Source of the DNA: Methylobacterium persicinum
GTDB lineage: Bacteria; Pseudomonadota; Alphaproteobacteria; Rhizobiales; Beijerinckiaceae
Assembly (NCBI RefSeq): GCF_022179525.1
Contig: NZ_BPQX01000003.1
Coordinates: 1-64,000, forward strand
Length of the DNA: 64,000 nucleotides
Direction: 5' to 3'
The position numbers were made by a program, and so were the translations under genes. Positions 42,595 through 51,683 of the stretch are shown piece after piece (position 1 is the stretch's first letter; each line of letters starts with the position of its first letter). The notes under the pieces are model-generated. The model did not search any database and had not been told where the DNA came from. It saw only the letters and a program-made list of their open reading frames with translations.

Positions 42595-44196
42595 TCAGGA
42601 CGCTCGGCGCACATTCCAGAAGACAGACAAGTTCTTGACCACGTCCTGGAGATCGTCACGATAGGCAGTTCGACTGAGATACTGCCCAAGGGGCAGGTAG
42701 GGGACCTCCTGCATCGCAAGCGTCTGGAGATCGCGGGCGATTGCCTTTCGGCCGTCTTCATCCGGCGCTTCCAGCCACGCCCCGCGCAGCGCCTCGATCC
42801 GCGGTAGGTCGGGCCAGCCGAAAAAGCCCGTCTGGACACCACCGCAGCGCAGGACCTGCTCCACCACCGGGTTCATCATGTCGAAGTCGGACCAGTCGGT
42901 GCAGAAGATGTTCCAGCCGCCCTGATCCGGCGCAGCCTTGTTGGCCCGGCGGGTCACCATGGTCCCCCAGTCCGAGACGGCATGTTGCACATCCATGCCA
43001 AGACGCTTGAGCAGGTCGTTCATCACATCGCCCATCGCGGCGAGCCGCGGACTGTCGCCCGCTGCCAACAGAACAACGCGCTCGCCTTTGTAGCCAGCTG
43101 CGATCAGATCCTGCCTGGACCGCTCAATGTCGCGAGGACGGGTTAGCGCATCGAGTCCGACTTCGGAGGCCATCGCCGTGCCAGGGGCGAACAGGCCAAC
43201 GCCGGTGCGGATCAGGTCCGGATCCGTGCCGTTGATCGCCGTCATGAAGTCTTCCTGCGACAGCGCTTCCAGCAGCACACGGCGCACCGCCGGCTTGTCG
43301 AAGGGCGGGTGGAGGTGGTTCATCACCCCGGTGCCCATCGTGCCCAGCCGGCCCGAGAGGGGCGTGAGGATCCTCCGGTCGGATTGCAGCGTCGGCAGCA
43401 GATCGTTGATCGGGTTTTCCCACCAATCGACCTCGTTGTTCTTGAGTGCGGCCGCTGCCGTGCTGGGATCGGGCATGGTCGTCCAAACGACCCGGTCGAA
43501 GTGCACCCGCTTCGGCCCGGCTACGCCGGATACCTCCCCACTCTCCCGCGGCCGGTAATCCGGGTTGCGGTCGTAGACGACGCGGGCGCCGACAATGCGC
43601 TCACGTGCGTTGAACCGGAATGGGCCAGAGCCGACAACCTCCGGCAGTTGCTGCTTGGGATCGAGGACCGCGAGCCGCTCGGGCAGGATCAGCAGCGCAG
43701 GGGGACCGAGCTTCGACAACGTCTCCAGCATCAGACGGTAAGGCCGGTTGAGGCGGATAGTGAAGCTGCGGTCGTCGGTAGCCTCAATTGCGTCGGTACG
43801 GGCCATCAGCAGCTGGCCGAGGTTGTCGCGTGGAGCCCAGCGTCGGATCGAAGCGACACAGTCGCGTCCGCGCACGGGCTCGCCGTCGTGGAACTTGAGG
43901 CCGTCGCGCAGGCGGAAAGTCCAGCGTCTGCCGTCGTCCTCGACCGTGTGCCCCTCGACCATCTGCGGCTGGGGCTTGAGGTCGCCATCGATGCCATAGA
44001 GCTGGTCAAACACCAGCAGCGCGTGGTTGCGCGTGACATAAGCGCTTGTTGTGAGGGGATCGAGGACCGTGACGTCGGCCTGTGGCACGAAGCGCAGGGT
44101 CCGTTGATGCTCAGCCTGCGCAAGCGCGGGTCGGGCAGGCAGAAATGGGCTGGCACTCGCGGCGGAGATACCGCCCAGAAAGCTTCGGCGCAGCAT
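42595..44196 (-). CDS. Tat-exported peptide/solute-binding protein (SBP_bac_5)
   Basis: 533 aa from MLRRSFLGGISAASASPFLP, a twin-arginine-type signal ending in ALAQA. The mature part is a family 5 extracellular solute-binding protein: RFVPQADVTVLDPLTTSAYV, WTFRLRDGLKFHDGEPVRGR, VVGSGPFRF and NIFCTDWSDFDMMNP. It would deliver a peptide or similar ligand to an ABC importer in the periplasm. No permease or ATPase gene is adjacent; IS elements lie on both sides, so the rest of the operon was probably lost. A longer start at 44265 is possible but would hide the signal peptide. Confidence 0.85.
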   Translation of the reverse strand: MLRRSFLGGISAASASPFLPARPALAQAEHQRTLRFVPQADVTVLDPLTTSAYVTRNHALLVFDQLYGIDGDLKPQPQMVEGHTVEDDGRRWTFRLRDGLKFHDGEPVRGRDCVASIRRWAPRDNLGQLLMARTDAIEATDDRSFTIRLNRPYRLMLETLSKLGPPALLILPERLAVLDPKQQLPEVVGSGPFRFNARERIVGARVVYDRNPDYRPRESGEVSGVAGPKRVHFDRVVWTTMPDPSTAAAALKNNEVDWWENPINDLLPTLQSDRRILTPLSGRLGTMGTGVMNHLHPPFDKPAVRRVLLEALSQEDFMTAINGTDPDLIRTGVGLFAPGTAMASEVGLDALTRPRDIERSRQDLIAAGYKGERVVLLAAGDSPRLAAMGDVMNDLLKRLGMDVQHAVSDWGTMVTRRANKAAPDQGGWNIFCTDWSDFDMMNPVVEQVLRCGGVQTGFFGWPDLPRIEALRGAWLEAPDEDGRKAIARDLQTLAMQEVPYLPLGQYLSRTAYRDDLQDVVKNLSVFWNVRRAS

Positions 44197-44478
44197 GGGG
44201 CAGGTCCTCAGCCGTTGCGTTGAAGCTCCTCGCCCTCTCGCCAGATTGGGCAGCGCAGCCCACACCGCGTTCTACCACTCTGGACCCGATTTGAACTCCG
44301 CTTCAAGGACTGTTTACGGCAGGCGTGTGCTGCCAGTTACATCGCCAGTCGCAAGTATTGCCTCATCGAGCAGCCTTCGCCTGACGTTTCAGGGGCCCAC
44401 GAAGGGTTGTGAGATAGCTCGCGGCGATGCCCGCTTCGTTGCATCCGCCATCCGAAAGCCGACAGGCAGAAAACCACC

Positions 44479-46027
44479 GAGGCTGTGTGGAAACGCCCTG
44501 CTGTGCTACCTTTTCGGGAGCGTTGGAGGGGTCGAATGGGCCGTTTCATCGAAGGTTGCGAGCGGCGCCAAGCGCTTCTTCTGGCCGACTGCGTCGACGA
44601 CTATGTCGGCGAAGAGAACCCAGTCCGGGTGATCGACGTCTTCGTCGATGAATTGGACCTTGCCACACTCGGCTTTGAAGGCGCGGCTGCGACAGGGCGG
44701 CCCGGCTACCACCCGGCGACGATCCTGAAGCTCTATCTCTACGGTTACATGAACCAGGTGCAGTCGAGCCGACGCCTTGAGCGCGAGGCAGGCCGCAATG
44801 TCGAGGTCATGTGGCTGACCGGTAAGCTTGCCCCCGACTTCAAGACGATCGCGGACTTTCGACGCGACAACGGCGAAGCAGTTCGGGCGGCGTGCAAGCA
44901 GTTCGTCATCCTGTGTCGGGAGATCGGCCTCATCGCCGGCGGCACGGTGGCGGCGGACGGCAGCCGGTTCAAGGCCGTGAATACGCGCGACAAGAACTAC
45001 ACGCCCGGCGCGATCCGCCTTCGCTTGGCGCAGGTGGAGGCAAGCATCGAGCGCTATCTCGATAAGCTCGACACGGCCGACCGGCAGGAGGCGGACGTCG
45101 CCGAGATGCGCACGACGCGCTTGAACGAGAGGATCGCGGCGCTTCGCCAGCAGATGCGCACGCTGCAAGCCATCGCGCACGAAGTCGAGACAGCGCCCGA
45201 CCGTCAGATCTCGCTGACCGACCCGGACGCCCGTGCGATGGCCACGAACGGCAAGGGCACGGGCCTCGTCGGCTACAACGTCCAAGCGGCGGTCGATACG
45301 GACAGTCATATCGTCGTGGCGCACGAGGTCACGAACCTCGGCCATGATCGCACCCAACTCGCCAACATGGGCCGGCAGGCGAAGGACGCGACCGGGGTCG
45401 AGCACCTGACGATCCTCGCCGATCGCGGCTACTTCTCAGGAGCGGAGGTTCTGGCCTGCGAAGAGGCGGGCGTCACACCGATCTGCCCGAAGCCTCTGAC
45501 CTCCGGGGCCAAGGCGGAGGGGCGCTTCGGCAAGCCGGACTTCCTCTACGATGCGCCGAGCGACACCTATCGGTGCCCTGCCGGCGAGACCCTCATCAAG
45601 CGCACGATCACCGTCGAGAACGGTCTTGTTCTGAACCGCTACTGGTCGAGCCACTGCCGATCATGCGTGTTGAAGCCGGGCTGCACGACCGGAAACGAGC
45701 GACGGGTGACGCGCTGGGAGCACGAGCATGTCGTGGAAGCCATGCAGGATCGGCTCGACCGCAGGCCGGACGCCATGCGCATCCGGCGACGGACCGTCGA
45801 GCATGTGTTCGGCACGATCAAGGACTGGATGGGACGCAGCCACTTCAAGATGCGAAGGCTTCCGAACGTCGGGACGGAGATGAGCCTCCACGTCCTCGCC
45901 TACAACCTGAAGCGGGCCATCGCCCTGCTCGGAGCGCCGGGGCTCATCGCCGCGATGCGGGGATGAGCCGAGAACGGCTCGCACCGCCAGTCACCGCTTC
46001 CGCCCCAACCCGTTTCCACACAGCCTC
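44479..46027 (+). mobile_element. Intact IS1182-like element
   Basis: 1549 bp. Inverted ends GAGGCTGTGTGGAAAC at 44479 and GTTTCCACACAGCCTC ending at 46027 are perfect over 16 bp. CACC flanks both sides (44475-44478 and 46028-46031). It shares GAGGCTGTGT with the other IS1182-like ends but differs after it, so it is a related, separate element. Confidence 0.9.
44536..45966 (+). CDS. IS1182-family transposase
   Basis: 476-aa DDE transposase. N-domain MGRFIEGCERRQALLLADCV and HPATILKLYLYGYMNQVQSS; first Asp in GTVAADGSRFKAVNTRD; second in LTILADRGYFSGAEVLACEE; a Cys cluster SHCRSCVLKPGC; Glu in RRRTVEHVFGTIKDWMG. The ATG at 44536 is favoured by homology with the copy at 39577; an in-frame GTG at 44485 lies in the inverted repeat. 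Complete and probably active. Confidence 0.93.
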   Translation: MGRFIEGCERRQALLLADCVDDYVGEENPVRVIDVFVDELDLATLGFEGAAATGRPGYHPATILKLYLYGYMNQVQSSRRLEREAGRNVEVMWLTGKLAPDFKTIADFRRDNGEAVRAACKQFVILCREIGLIAGGTVAADGSRFKAVNTRDKNYTPGAIRLRLAQVEASIERYLDKLDTADRQEADVAEMRTTRLNERIAALRQQMRTLQAIAHEVETAPDRQISLTDPDARAMATNGKGTGLVGYNVQAAVDTDSHIVVAHEVTNLGHDRTQLANMGRQAKDATGVEHLTILADRGYFSGAEVLACEEAGVTPICPKPLTSGAKAEGRFGKPDFLYDAPSDTYRCPAGETLIKRTITVENGLVLNRYWSSHCRSCVLKPGCTTGNERRVTRWEHEHVVEAMQDRLDRRPDAMRIRRRTVEHVFGTIKDWMGRSHFKMRRLPNVGTEMSLHVLAYNLKRAIALLGAPGLIAAMRG

Positions 46028-46189
46028 CACCCTACCCGGTCATGAGGGTTCAGTTTTGGCCGCAGTTCCGAAGGCCGACCGCTACATCGAACCGAAGTTG
46101 CCCGATGGCTACTTTCGAGACATGCTGATGACAGCTGGGGCGGCTGGGTTGGGTTGAAAGCAGCTACGGCTGATATTGCGGACAGGGGA

Positions 46190-46672
46190 TCAGCGGTACA
46201 GTCCCTCCCCCTGGAGGCGCCGTAGCAGTGCGCACGCCTGCTCCTGGGCTGCAACGCTGTCCTCTTGCTTATCGAAGCCGTGCTCACACATCGGCATCAG
46301 CTTCCGCGTCGCCCGATCCATCGCCGAGTCCTCCCACAGGATCAGAACCCCCCGATCGATGAGATCCTCCAGGAAGCACCAGAGCATCAGCATGAGGCTC
46401 AGTGCCGGGCGTTCGTGCCAGTCTACGATCACAAGCCGCTTGAGGCGCTCGAGCCGGCGTAGGAGCGCCTGCCTCTTGGAGGGCGGCAGGTCCGTAAACG
46501 GTTCCAGGCAGGCAGATCGCAGGTGATGGCGCAGTTCAGCGACATCGGTCTCCGCTTTCGTGGCGAGGTCTGGATCAGCGGGAACGAACACGTTCGGCGC
46601 CCCCGTGAGCGCGTAGAGGAGGTAGGCGGGGACTGCGAGTTCAATCCTCTGGCGGTCAGTTAGGACAGGCAT
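46190..46672 (-). CDS. Hypothetical protein
   Basis: 160 aa from MPVLTDRQRIELAVPAYLLY. It looks all-helical with a hydrophobic central helix (ALSLMLMLWCFLEDLIDRGV). It has no recognised domain or secretion signal. It stands alone between an IS element and the broken TetR gene, converging on the IS. Real gene status is supported by length and codon use only. Confidence 0.5.
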   Translation of the reverse strand: MPVLTDRQRIELAVPAYLLYALTGAPNVFVPADPDLATKAETDVAELRHHLRSACLEPFTDLPPSKRQALLRRLERLKRLVIVDWHERPALSLMLMLWCFLEDLIDRGVLILWEDSAMDRATRKLMPMCEHGFDKQEDSVAAQEQACALLRRLQGEGLYR

Positions 46673-46839
46673 CGGGGTATCTACCGAACCTGCCAACACC
46701 GGAAAAGGCCCAGTCGGTTCTGAGACGAACCGCGTCCCTCCGGGTCATGCCGGGAAAACGTCCCTTACGAGCGGTGAGAAGCCGCGTTCTCAGCTCCCCA
46801 TGCCATTCGCATAAGGGCAGCTTACGGAGCGTTGAGCTC

Positions 46840-47478
46840 TCAAGCGTGAGATCGTGGTGATGGCCAAACGAGCATGGCCAATTTCGCCACCTGCTGGAGC
46901 TTCGCGCGGCTCCCGCCGTCGCGCGCCAGGGTGGACAGTCCCTGGATCGCCGTTATGACGAAAGCTGCCAGCGCCGTCGGATCCGCCGTGCCCGGGACGT
47001 CTCCCGCGTCGATGCCGGCGGCGATCTTGTCGCGCAACGCGGCTTCGATCTCCCGACGGATCGCGGCCAATTCCTCTTTGACATCCTCAGCCTCGGCCGA
47101 GACCGCGATCGCCGAGCTGGCCAGCAGGCACCCCGCCGGCGTGTCCGTGCGGGTGAACGCCATCGCTGCGCCGTTAATCAGCGTGCGCGCGGCTGCCTCG
47201 GCGGTGGGTGCCTCCGCGATCACGTCAATGGGCGACTGCGGCTGCGCCAATTAGCGCCGGACCGCAGATCGGAACAGCCCCTTCTTGTCGCCGTAGGCGA
47301 CGTAGATGCTCGGCGGTGTAACCCCCATCGCCCGCGTAAGCTCGGCAAGGGAGGTGGCCTCATAGCCGTAGCGCCAGAACAGCAGCATGGCCGGGAGCAG
47401 GGCAGCATCTGGGTCGAATGAAAGCGGGCGGCCGGTCTTGCGCCTGGATGTTGGGTCGATTGGTTTCATATCAAACAA
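46840..47478 (-). pseudogene. TetR-family regulator with in-frame stop
   Basis: The N-domain is a classic TetR HTH (TSLAELTRAMGVTPPSIYVA then YGDKKGLFRSAVRR), followed by TAA at 47251-47253. The same frame continues with AQPQSPIDVIAEAPTAEAAA and a full TetR ligand-binding domain with RTDTPAGCLLASSA to the stop at 46840. A single change, probably TAT (Tyr) to TAA, explains it. It is divergent from a broken aldo-keto reductase gene that it likely controlled. Confidence 0.85.
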
Positions 47479-47500
47479 TACGAAAATTTAAGCAATGTAG

Positions 47501-47677
47501 CTGACCGACAACCGCACCTTGGGCCGCTCTGACCTCGCCGTGAGCCCCCTCGCGCTGAGCACGATGACCTTCGGCACTGCGCCTTGGGGCTCGAACGAGG
47601 CAGACAGCCGGGCGGTGTTCGACGCCTACGTGGACGCGGGTGGCAACTTCGTCGACACTGCCGATGTCTATGTGTGA
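47501..47677 (+). pseudogene. Aldo-keto reductase, N-terminal fragment
   Basis: 58 codons match the start of an aldo-keto reductase: [39 protein letters not shown]. The only ATG in place (47495) is followed at once by TAG, so the start is damaged too. The barrel and catalytic Tyr/Lys are missing after residue 58, where the sequence breaks 59 bp before a 52-bp palindrome. It is the likely former target of the TetR-type gene. Confidence 0.75.
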
Positions 47678-47735
47678 AAGAGCCTCAAAGGCTGACCGCT
47701 CTCTCAGGTCACTTTAAGTCATTGCTCTTAAATTA

Positions 47736-47787
47736 AAATTTGTACCGAAGGTGGGGCACGATCGTGCCCCACCTTCGGTACAAATTT
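47736..47787. repeat. Perfect 52-bp palindrome
   Basis: Two 26-bp arms, AAATTTGTACCGAAGGTGGG... and its exact complement, meet at 47761/47762 without a spacer (centre GCACGATCGTGC). It lies just past the break in the aldo-keto reductase. It could be a head-to-head junction of mobile-element ends or a bidirectional terminator. Confidence 0.85.
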
Positions 47788-48082
47788 CTTAGCTTCCATA
47801 ATGGATTACATCTGCTTTGCGCGGCTTCATCCTTCGACGCCTATCTACACCACAGTCAACTTCAGTTAGATGTCGACTTCCAAAACTCTTGGCGGGGAGC
47901 ATCTGAACAGTGACGCCAACCTCGTAAGGAAGACCCCGGAGGAGCGCAACCGCGTCCTGACAACTCTCTTAATACATCTCGCTGAGGCAATGATACATGA
48001 AATTATTTAATTGATATTGAGTGTTTTTTGAACAACGATGCCTCTTGGAGTTATTATTCAAATTACAAAATACTTACGTCAT
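47788..48082. other. Intergenic stretch, AT-rich at its right end
   Basis: No gene seen. The part from 47990 to 48080 is markedly AT-rich (TTATTTAATTGATATTGAG) next to the 3' end of the CsoR/FrmR gene. Confidence 0.4.
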
Positions 48083-48409
48083 TTAAGTCAAGTACGAATG
48101 AATGATCTCGATCAATTCCTCGCCGGCGTCCTCGCGCGTCTCCTCGGGCAAGTTGGCCTGCGGGATCAGATACTCACGGACATGTTCCTCCAGAACCTCG
48201 GCCATCAGACCATTGATCGCACCCCGTGCGGCGGTGATGCGCTGCAGAAGATCGGAGCAGCTCGACTCGCCCTGCAAGGCGCGCTCGATGGCGTCGACCT
48301 GACCGCGCAGGCGCCGCACCCGGTTCACCAACCCGCGCTTGTCCCGCAGTACGTGCGTGTCACTCCGAGCCTGTGATCCCGCGTCGACACTGTCATCCCG
48401 TCTCGCCAT
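48083..48409 (-). CDS. CsoR/FrmR-family repressor
   Basis: 108 aa, DUF156 helical repressor: NRVRRLRGQVDAIERALQGE, then CSDLLQRITAARGAINGLMA and EEHVREYL. The Cys and His are spaced C-x24-H as in CsoR Cys36/His61 and FrmR Cys35; the second CsoR Cys is replaced by Tyr, closer to the FrmR/RcnR types. It would be relieved by a metal ion or formaldehyde. Two ATACC-N6-GGTAT sites, at 48482 and 48994, resemble operators of this family and flank the small gene at 48754. The likely targets are the rightward genes. The effector is unknown. Confidence 0.88.
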   Translation of the reverse strand: MARRDDSVDAGSQARSDTHVLRDKRGLVNRVRRLRGQVDAIERALQGESSCSDLLQRITAARGAINGLMAEVLEEHVREYLIPQANLPEETREDAGEELIEIIHSYLT

Positions 48410-48481
48410 CGAATTCGTCCGACCTGCCAGTTTTAGAACTTTTCCAAAGAACCCGGCTTGACAGCCGTCAGCCTCGTCACC

Positions 48482-48497
48482 ATACCCGGTCAGGTAT
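48482..48497. promoter_or_regulatory. Candidate CsoR/FrmR operator 1
   Basis: ATACCCGGTCAGGTAT: inverted ATACC/GGTAT with a 6-bp centre, 72 bp upstream of the repressor start. The rest of the 48410-48753 gap contains no gene. Confidence 0.6.
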
Positions 48498-48753
48498 CCG
48501 GCCGTGCGCCGGGTCCGATGTCAACGCCTCGGGACCGATGAACCCTCGATCTAGACCCTCATCCTCCATCGGTGAAGGCCGCGCACCGTCCGGTGCGGGC
48601 TCGCGCCGGCGGGGGATGGTCGACCCGCGCGGAGCGGAGCGCCATCATCTGACGGTCTGAGCCGGCAAGACCTCGTCTCGCCAGCTTCGTCAGCTGGCGC
48701 TCAAACCTCCTCTCGGGTCGCATCCGCAACCACCCGACGAACAGGAGGTGACC

Positions 48754-48978
48754 ATGGCTTTCGTCCACGCCCTCGCGCCCGCGCTGCCCTACGCGCTGCG
48801 GTCCGGGCTCTTCCCTCAGCGGCGCAGCGGCGCCAGCCCGGCCGCTCCCACATCGACGCGTCCCGTCACCGGTGACACGTTGGCACCGGCCAAGTGGGCG
48901 GGCGATCACGTCGTCGCCGTCTGGCGACGCGACGAAGCGGATCGTCTCGTCTGCGCCTGGCAACTCGCACCCCGCTGA
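48754..48978 (+). CDS. Small hypothetical protein with strong ribosome site
   Basis: 74 aa. AGGAGGTGACC lies 4 bp before the ATG, one of the strongest ribosome sites in the window. The sequence is Ala/Pro/Arg-rich and ends in a compact part (GDHVVAVWRRDEADRLVCAW) that may be a small beta fold. No family is recognised. It lies between the two candidate operators. Confidence 0.6.
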   Translation: MAFVHALAPALPYALRSGLFPQRRSGASPAAPTSTRPVTGDTLAPAKWAGDHVVAVWRRDEADRLVCAWQLAPR

Positions 48979-48985
48979 TCCGACA

Positions 48986-49017
48986 AGCCGCCGATACCCG
49001 CTGAGGTATCGGCGGCT
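48986..49017. terminator. 13-bp stem hairpin with embedded operator-like repeat
   Basis: AGCCGCCGATACC-CGCTGA-GGTATCGGCGGCT is a perfect stem 8 bp after the small gene. It lacks a T-run. It contains ATACC-N6-GGTAT, like the site at 48482, so it may be a second operator in front of the hisE-like operon. Confidence 0.6.
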
Positions 49018-49236
49018 CCGCGCTGTGAAAGCACCATGACAGGCCGATCTTCATCCACTGTGGAGCCTCCCAGTCGCGCGCGCGACCGACGGATCTCCCA
49101 CACCCGCCCCGGCTCGGATCGCGAGCACGGCGTCATCTGGCGCGACAACCTCTCCTCGCGAGCGGCCTGAACCGCACCGGAATGCCTTGCCCGAGCCCAG
49201 CCGGTCGCACGCGACCCAAGCTCGGAGTCATCATGC

Positions 49237-49722
49237 ATGGTTTCTCTCGTCCGCGATCCCCTGCCGCCGCGTCGCGGCGTGCCGTCCTTTGCGGCGGCGG
49301 ATGACGATGCCGACCCGGGAGGCCGGCTTGCTCCGTCCTGTCCCGGCGCGCCCGAGGGTGTCCGCGCGACAGGGCCCGATGAGATCGCCAGGCTCTACGC
49401 CGCGCTCGATCTGGTCTCCCCGCAGACCAATCCGCGCACGGCGCGACTGCTCGCGGCCGGCGCCAAGCGCATGGCGCAGAAGCTGATCGAGGAGGCGGGC
49501 GAGGTCGCACTCGAGGCGTCGCGCCAGCACGCTCGCGCCACCGTGCGCGAGAGCGCCGATCTGCTCTACCACCTCGTCGTGCTCTGGCGCGAGTGCGGCA
49601 TCGCCCCGGACGAGATCTGGGCCGAGATGTACCGGCGTGCCGAGCGCTTCGGCATCGCCGAGAAGCTGCCCAAGGGCAGCTCTGAAGCGGGCGGCGTTCG
49701 CGCCGCCGACGATTTCACCTGA
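49237..49722 (+). CDS. hisE: Phosphoribosyl-ATP pyrophosphatase-like protein (HisE family)
   Basis: 161 aa. The all-alpha NTP pyrophosphatase core is at residues 60-140: AGAKRMAQKLIEEAGEVALE carries the metal-binding Glu cluster and ESADLLYHLVVLWRECG the second acidic site. The N-terminal 50 residues are an unusual low-complexity addition to the ~100-aa HisE. HisE hydrolyses phosphoribosyl-ATP in histidine synthesis. No other his gene is here, and the next gene is a metal transporter, so this is probably a paralogue with a house-cleaning role. Confidence 0.8.
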   Translation: MVSLVRDPLPPRRGVPSFAAADDDADPGGRLAPSCPGAPEGVRATGPDEIARLYAALDLVSPQTNPRTARLLAAGAKRMAQKLIEEAGEVALEASRQHARATVRESADLLYHLVVLWRECGIAPDEIWAEMYRRAERFGIAEKLPKGSSEAGGVRAADDFT

Positions 49723-49744
49723 TCCTCGGCGTCGGACGACACCT

Positions 49745-51421
49745 ATGACCGCTCACACCTCGGCGCTCGACGCGTCCAGCCTTCCCGCCACGGCCGTCTT
49801 GGACGAGGCCCATCGCGGCGACATTCGCGGCGCGCTCGGCACCATCGCCGAGGGCGATCACGCACCCCGGATCGGCTGGGGGGCGCGCCTCAAGACGCTC
49901 CTGGCGATCCTCGGTCCCGGGCTCATCGTCATGGTCGGCGACAACGATGCCGGCGCCTTCGGCACCTACACCCAGGCCGGCCAGAACTACGGCACGGCGC
50001 TGCTGTGGACGCTGGCGCTGCTGATCCCGGTCCTGTTCGTAAACCAGGAGATGGTGCTGCGCCTCGGCGCGGTCACGGGCGTCGGGCACGCCCGCCTCAT
50101 CCTAGAGCGGTTCGGCGGGTTCTGGGGCGCGTTCAGCGTCATCGACCTGTTCCTCCTCAACGCCCTGACGCTCGTCACCGAGTTCATCGGCATCAGCCTC
50201 GGCCTCGATTATCTCGGTGTGCCAAAGCTCTGGGGCGTGCTCGCAGCTGCAATCCTCGTGATCGCGGCCGCGAGCACCGGCGACTTCCGCCGCTTCGAAC
50301 GCTTCGCGCTGGCGCTCGTCGCCGGCAGCCTCCTGCTCGTGCCCGTGGTGCTGATCGTGCACCCGCCGGTAGGCCAGATCGCCCGGGACTTCCTCGTGCC
50401 GCGGCTCCCCGCGGGCGCCAAGCTCTCGGAGGTGATGCTGCTGATCATCGCCATCGTCGGCACCACGGTGGCGCCCTGGCAGCTGTTCTTCCAGCAGAGC
50501 TACGTCATCGACAAGCGGATCACGCCGCGCTTCATGCGCTACGAGAAGGTCGATCTCTGCCTCGGCATCGTGCTCGTCATCGTCGGCGCGGTAGCGATGA
50601 TGGCCTTCTGCGCCGCGACCTTCGCCGGAAGGCCCGAGTTCGGCAATTTCGGTGACGCGGGCGGGGTCGCAGCCGGGCTGGAGCGGTATGTCGGCCCGGT
50701 GCCGGCGGTGCTGTTCGCGCTCGCGCTCATCGACGCCAGCATCATCGGTGCGGCCGCCGTGTCGCTGGCTACCGCCTACGCCATCGGCGACGTCCTCGCC
50801 CTGCGGCACTCGCTGCATCGCAAACCCGGCGAGGCCAAGGGCTTCTTCCTGGTCTACTCCGGACTGATTGCACTGGCCGCAGGGTTGGTGCTGACGCCCG
50901 GCACGCCGCTCGGCCTGCTCACCAACGCCGTGCAGACGCTGGCCGGCGTGCTCCTGCCCAGCGCCAGCGTGTTCCTGCTCCTGCTGTGCAACGACAGGGC
51001 CGTGCTCGGGCCGTGGGTGAACGGGCGCGCGATGAACCTGTTCACCGGCGCGGTGATCTCCGTGCTTGTGATGCTCTCGCTGATCCTGACCGCGTCCGTC
51101 CTGTTCCCGGACGCCACGAACGAGACCGTCATCGTCGGCGTGCTCGTCGGCGGCAGCCTCGTCGCGCTGGTCACCGCGGGCGCGCTCGCGCTCCTGCGTC
51201 GGCGCACGTGCGCCGACGGGTTGGCCGTCGATCCCGCGGCCGGCGACCGGGCAACCTTGCCGCGCGAGCGCTGGCGGATGCCGCCGCTGGATCAGCTCCC
51301 GCTCGCCAAGCTGTCGCTGCCGGCGCGCGTGTGGATGGTGGTGCTGCGCGCCTACCTCGTCGTCGCTGGCGGCCTCGTCCTGATGCGCATCGTCGGCCTC
51401 GCCCTCGGCGGCGAGGGCTAG
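49745..51421 (+). CDS. NRAMP-related divalent metal transporter
   Basis: 558 aa with about 11 membrane helices. TM1 carries GDNDAGAFGTYTQAG near residue 65, where true NRAMP proteins have DPGN; TM6 carries GTTVAPWQLFFQQS, where NRAMP has the MPH metal-binding Met. Loss of these points to a divergent branch, perhaps with Mg- or Mn-type selectivity. The C-terminal loop is Arg-rich. It starts 22 bp after the hisE-like gene. Regulation by the CsoR/FrmR-type repressor is plausible. Confidence 0.82.
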   Translation: MTAHTSALDASSLPATAVLDEAHRGDIRGALGTIAEGDHAPRIGWGARLKTLLAILGPGLIVMVGDNDAGAFGTYTQAGQNYGTALLWTLALLIPVLFVNQEMVLRLGAVTGVGHARLILERFGGFWGAFSVIDLFLLNALTLVTEFIGISLGLDYLGVPKLWGVLAAAILVIAAASTGDFRRFERFALALVAGSLLLVPVVLIVHPPVGQIARDFLVPRLPAGAKLSEVMLLIIAIVGTTVAPWQLFFQQSYVIDKRITPRFMRYEKVDLCLGIVLVIVGAVAMMAFCAATFAGRPEFGNFGDAGGVAAGLERYVGPVPAVLFALALIDASIIGAAAVSLATAYAIGDVLALRHSLHRKPGEAKGFFLVYSGLIALAAGLVLTPGTPLGLLTNAVQTLAGVLLPSASVFLLLLCNDRAVLGPWVNGRAMNLFTGAVISVLVMLSLILTASVLFPDATNETVIVGVLVGGSLVALVTAGALALLRRRTCADGLAVDPAAGDRATLPRERWRMPPLDQLPLAKLSLPARVWMVVLRAYLVVAGGLVLMRIVGLALGGEG

Positions 51422-51425
51422 ACCG

Positions 51426-51683
51426 GTGCGGCGGCGCTTCATCCCGGCCGCCGTCCGAGCCGGCCTGCTCCGGTGGCTCAGGTCGGACCTGGCCGCGCTC
51501 CACCTCGGCCTGCACGACCCGGCTGTGTGGCGGCGCGCGGCGATCCTCGCGTGCCTGCGCGATCGCCGGCCGGATCTGCTGACGGCCGACTCGCAGGGTT
51601 CGGCTGCCCTCGCGGACCGGATCCTGAGTGACGCCCTGGGCGACTTCACTGCGGCCTCGAGCCGATGCGGACGGGCGCCATGA
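51426..51683 (+). CDS. Small hypothetical protein
   Basis: 85 aa from a GTG 4 bp after the transporter stop. Helical, Arg/Leu-rich (VRAGLLRWLRSDLAALHLGL). Its end overlaps the next start by 19 bp. No family is recognised. Tight packing supports a real gene. Confidence 0.5.
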   Translation: MRRRFIPAAVRAGLLRWLRSDLAALHLGLHDPAVWRRAAILACLRDRRPDLLTADSQGSAALADRILSDALGDFTAASSRCGRAP

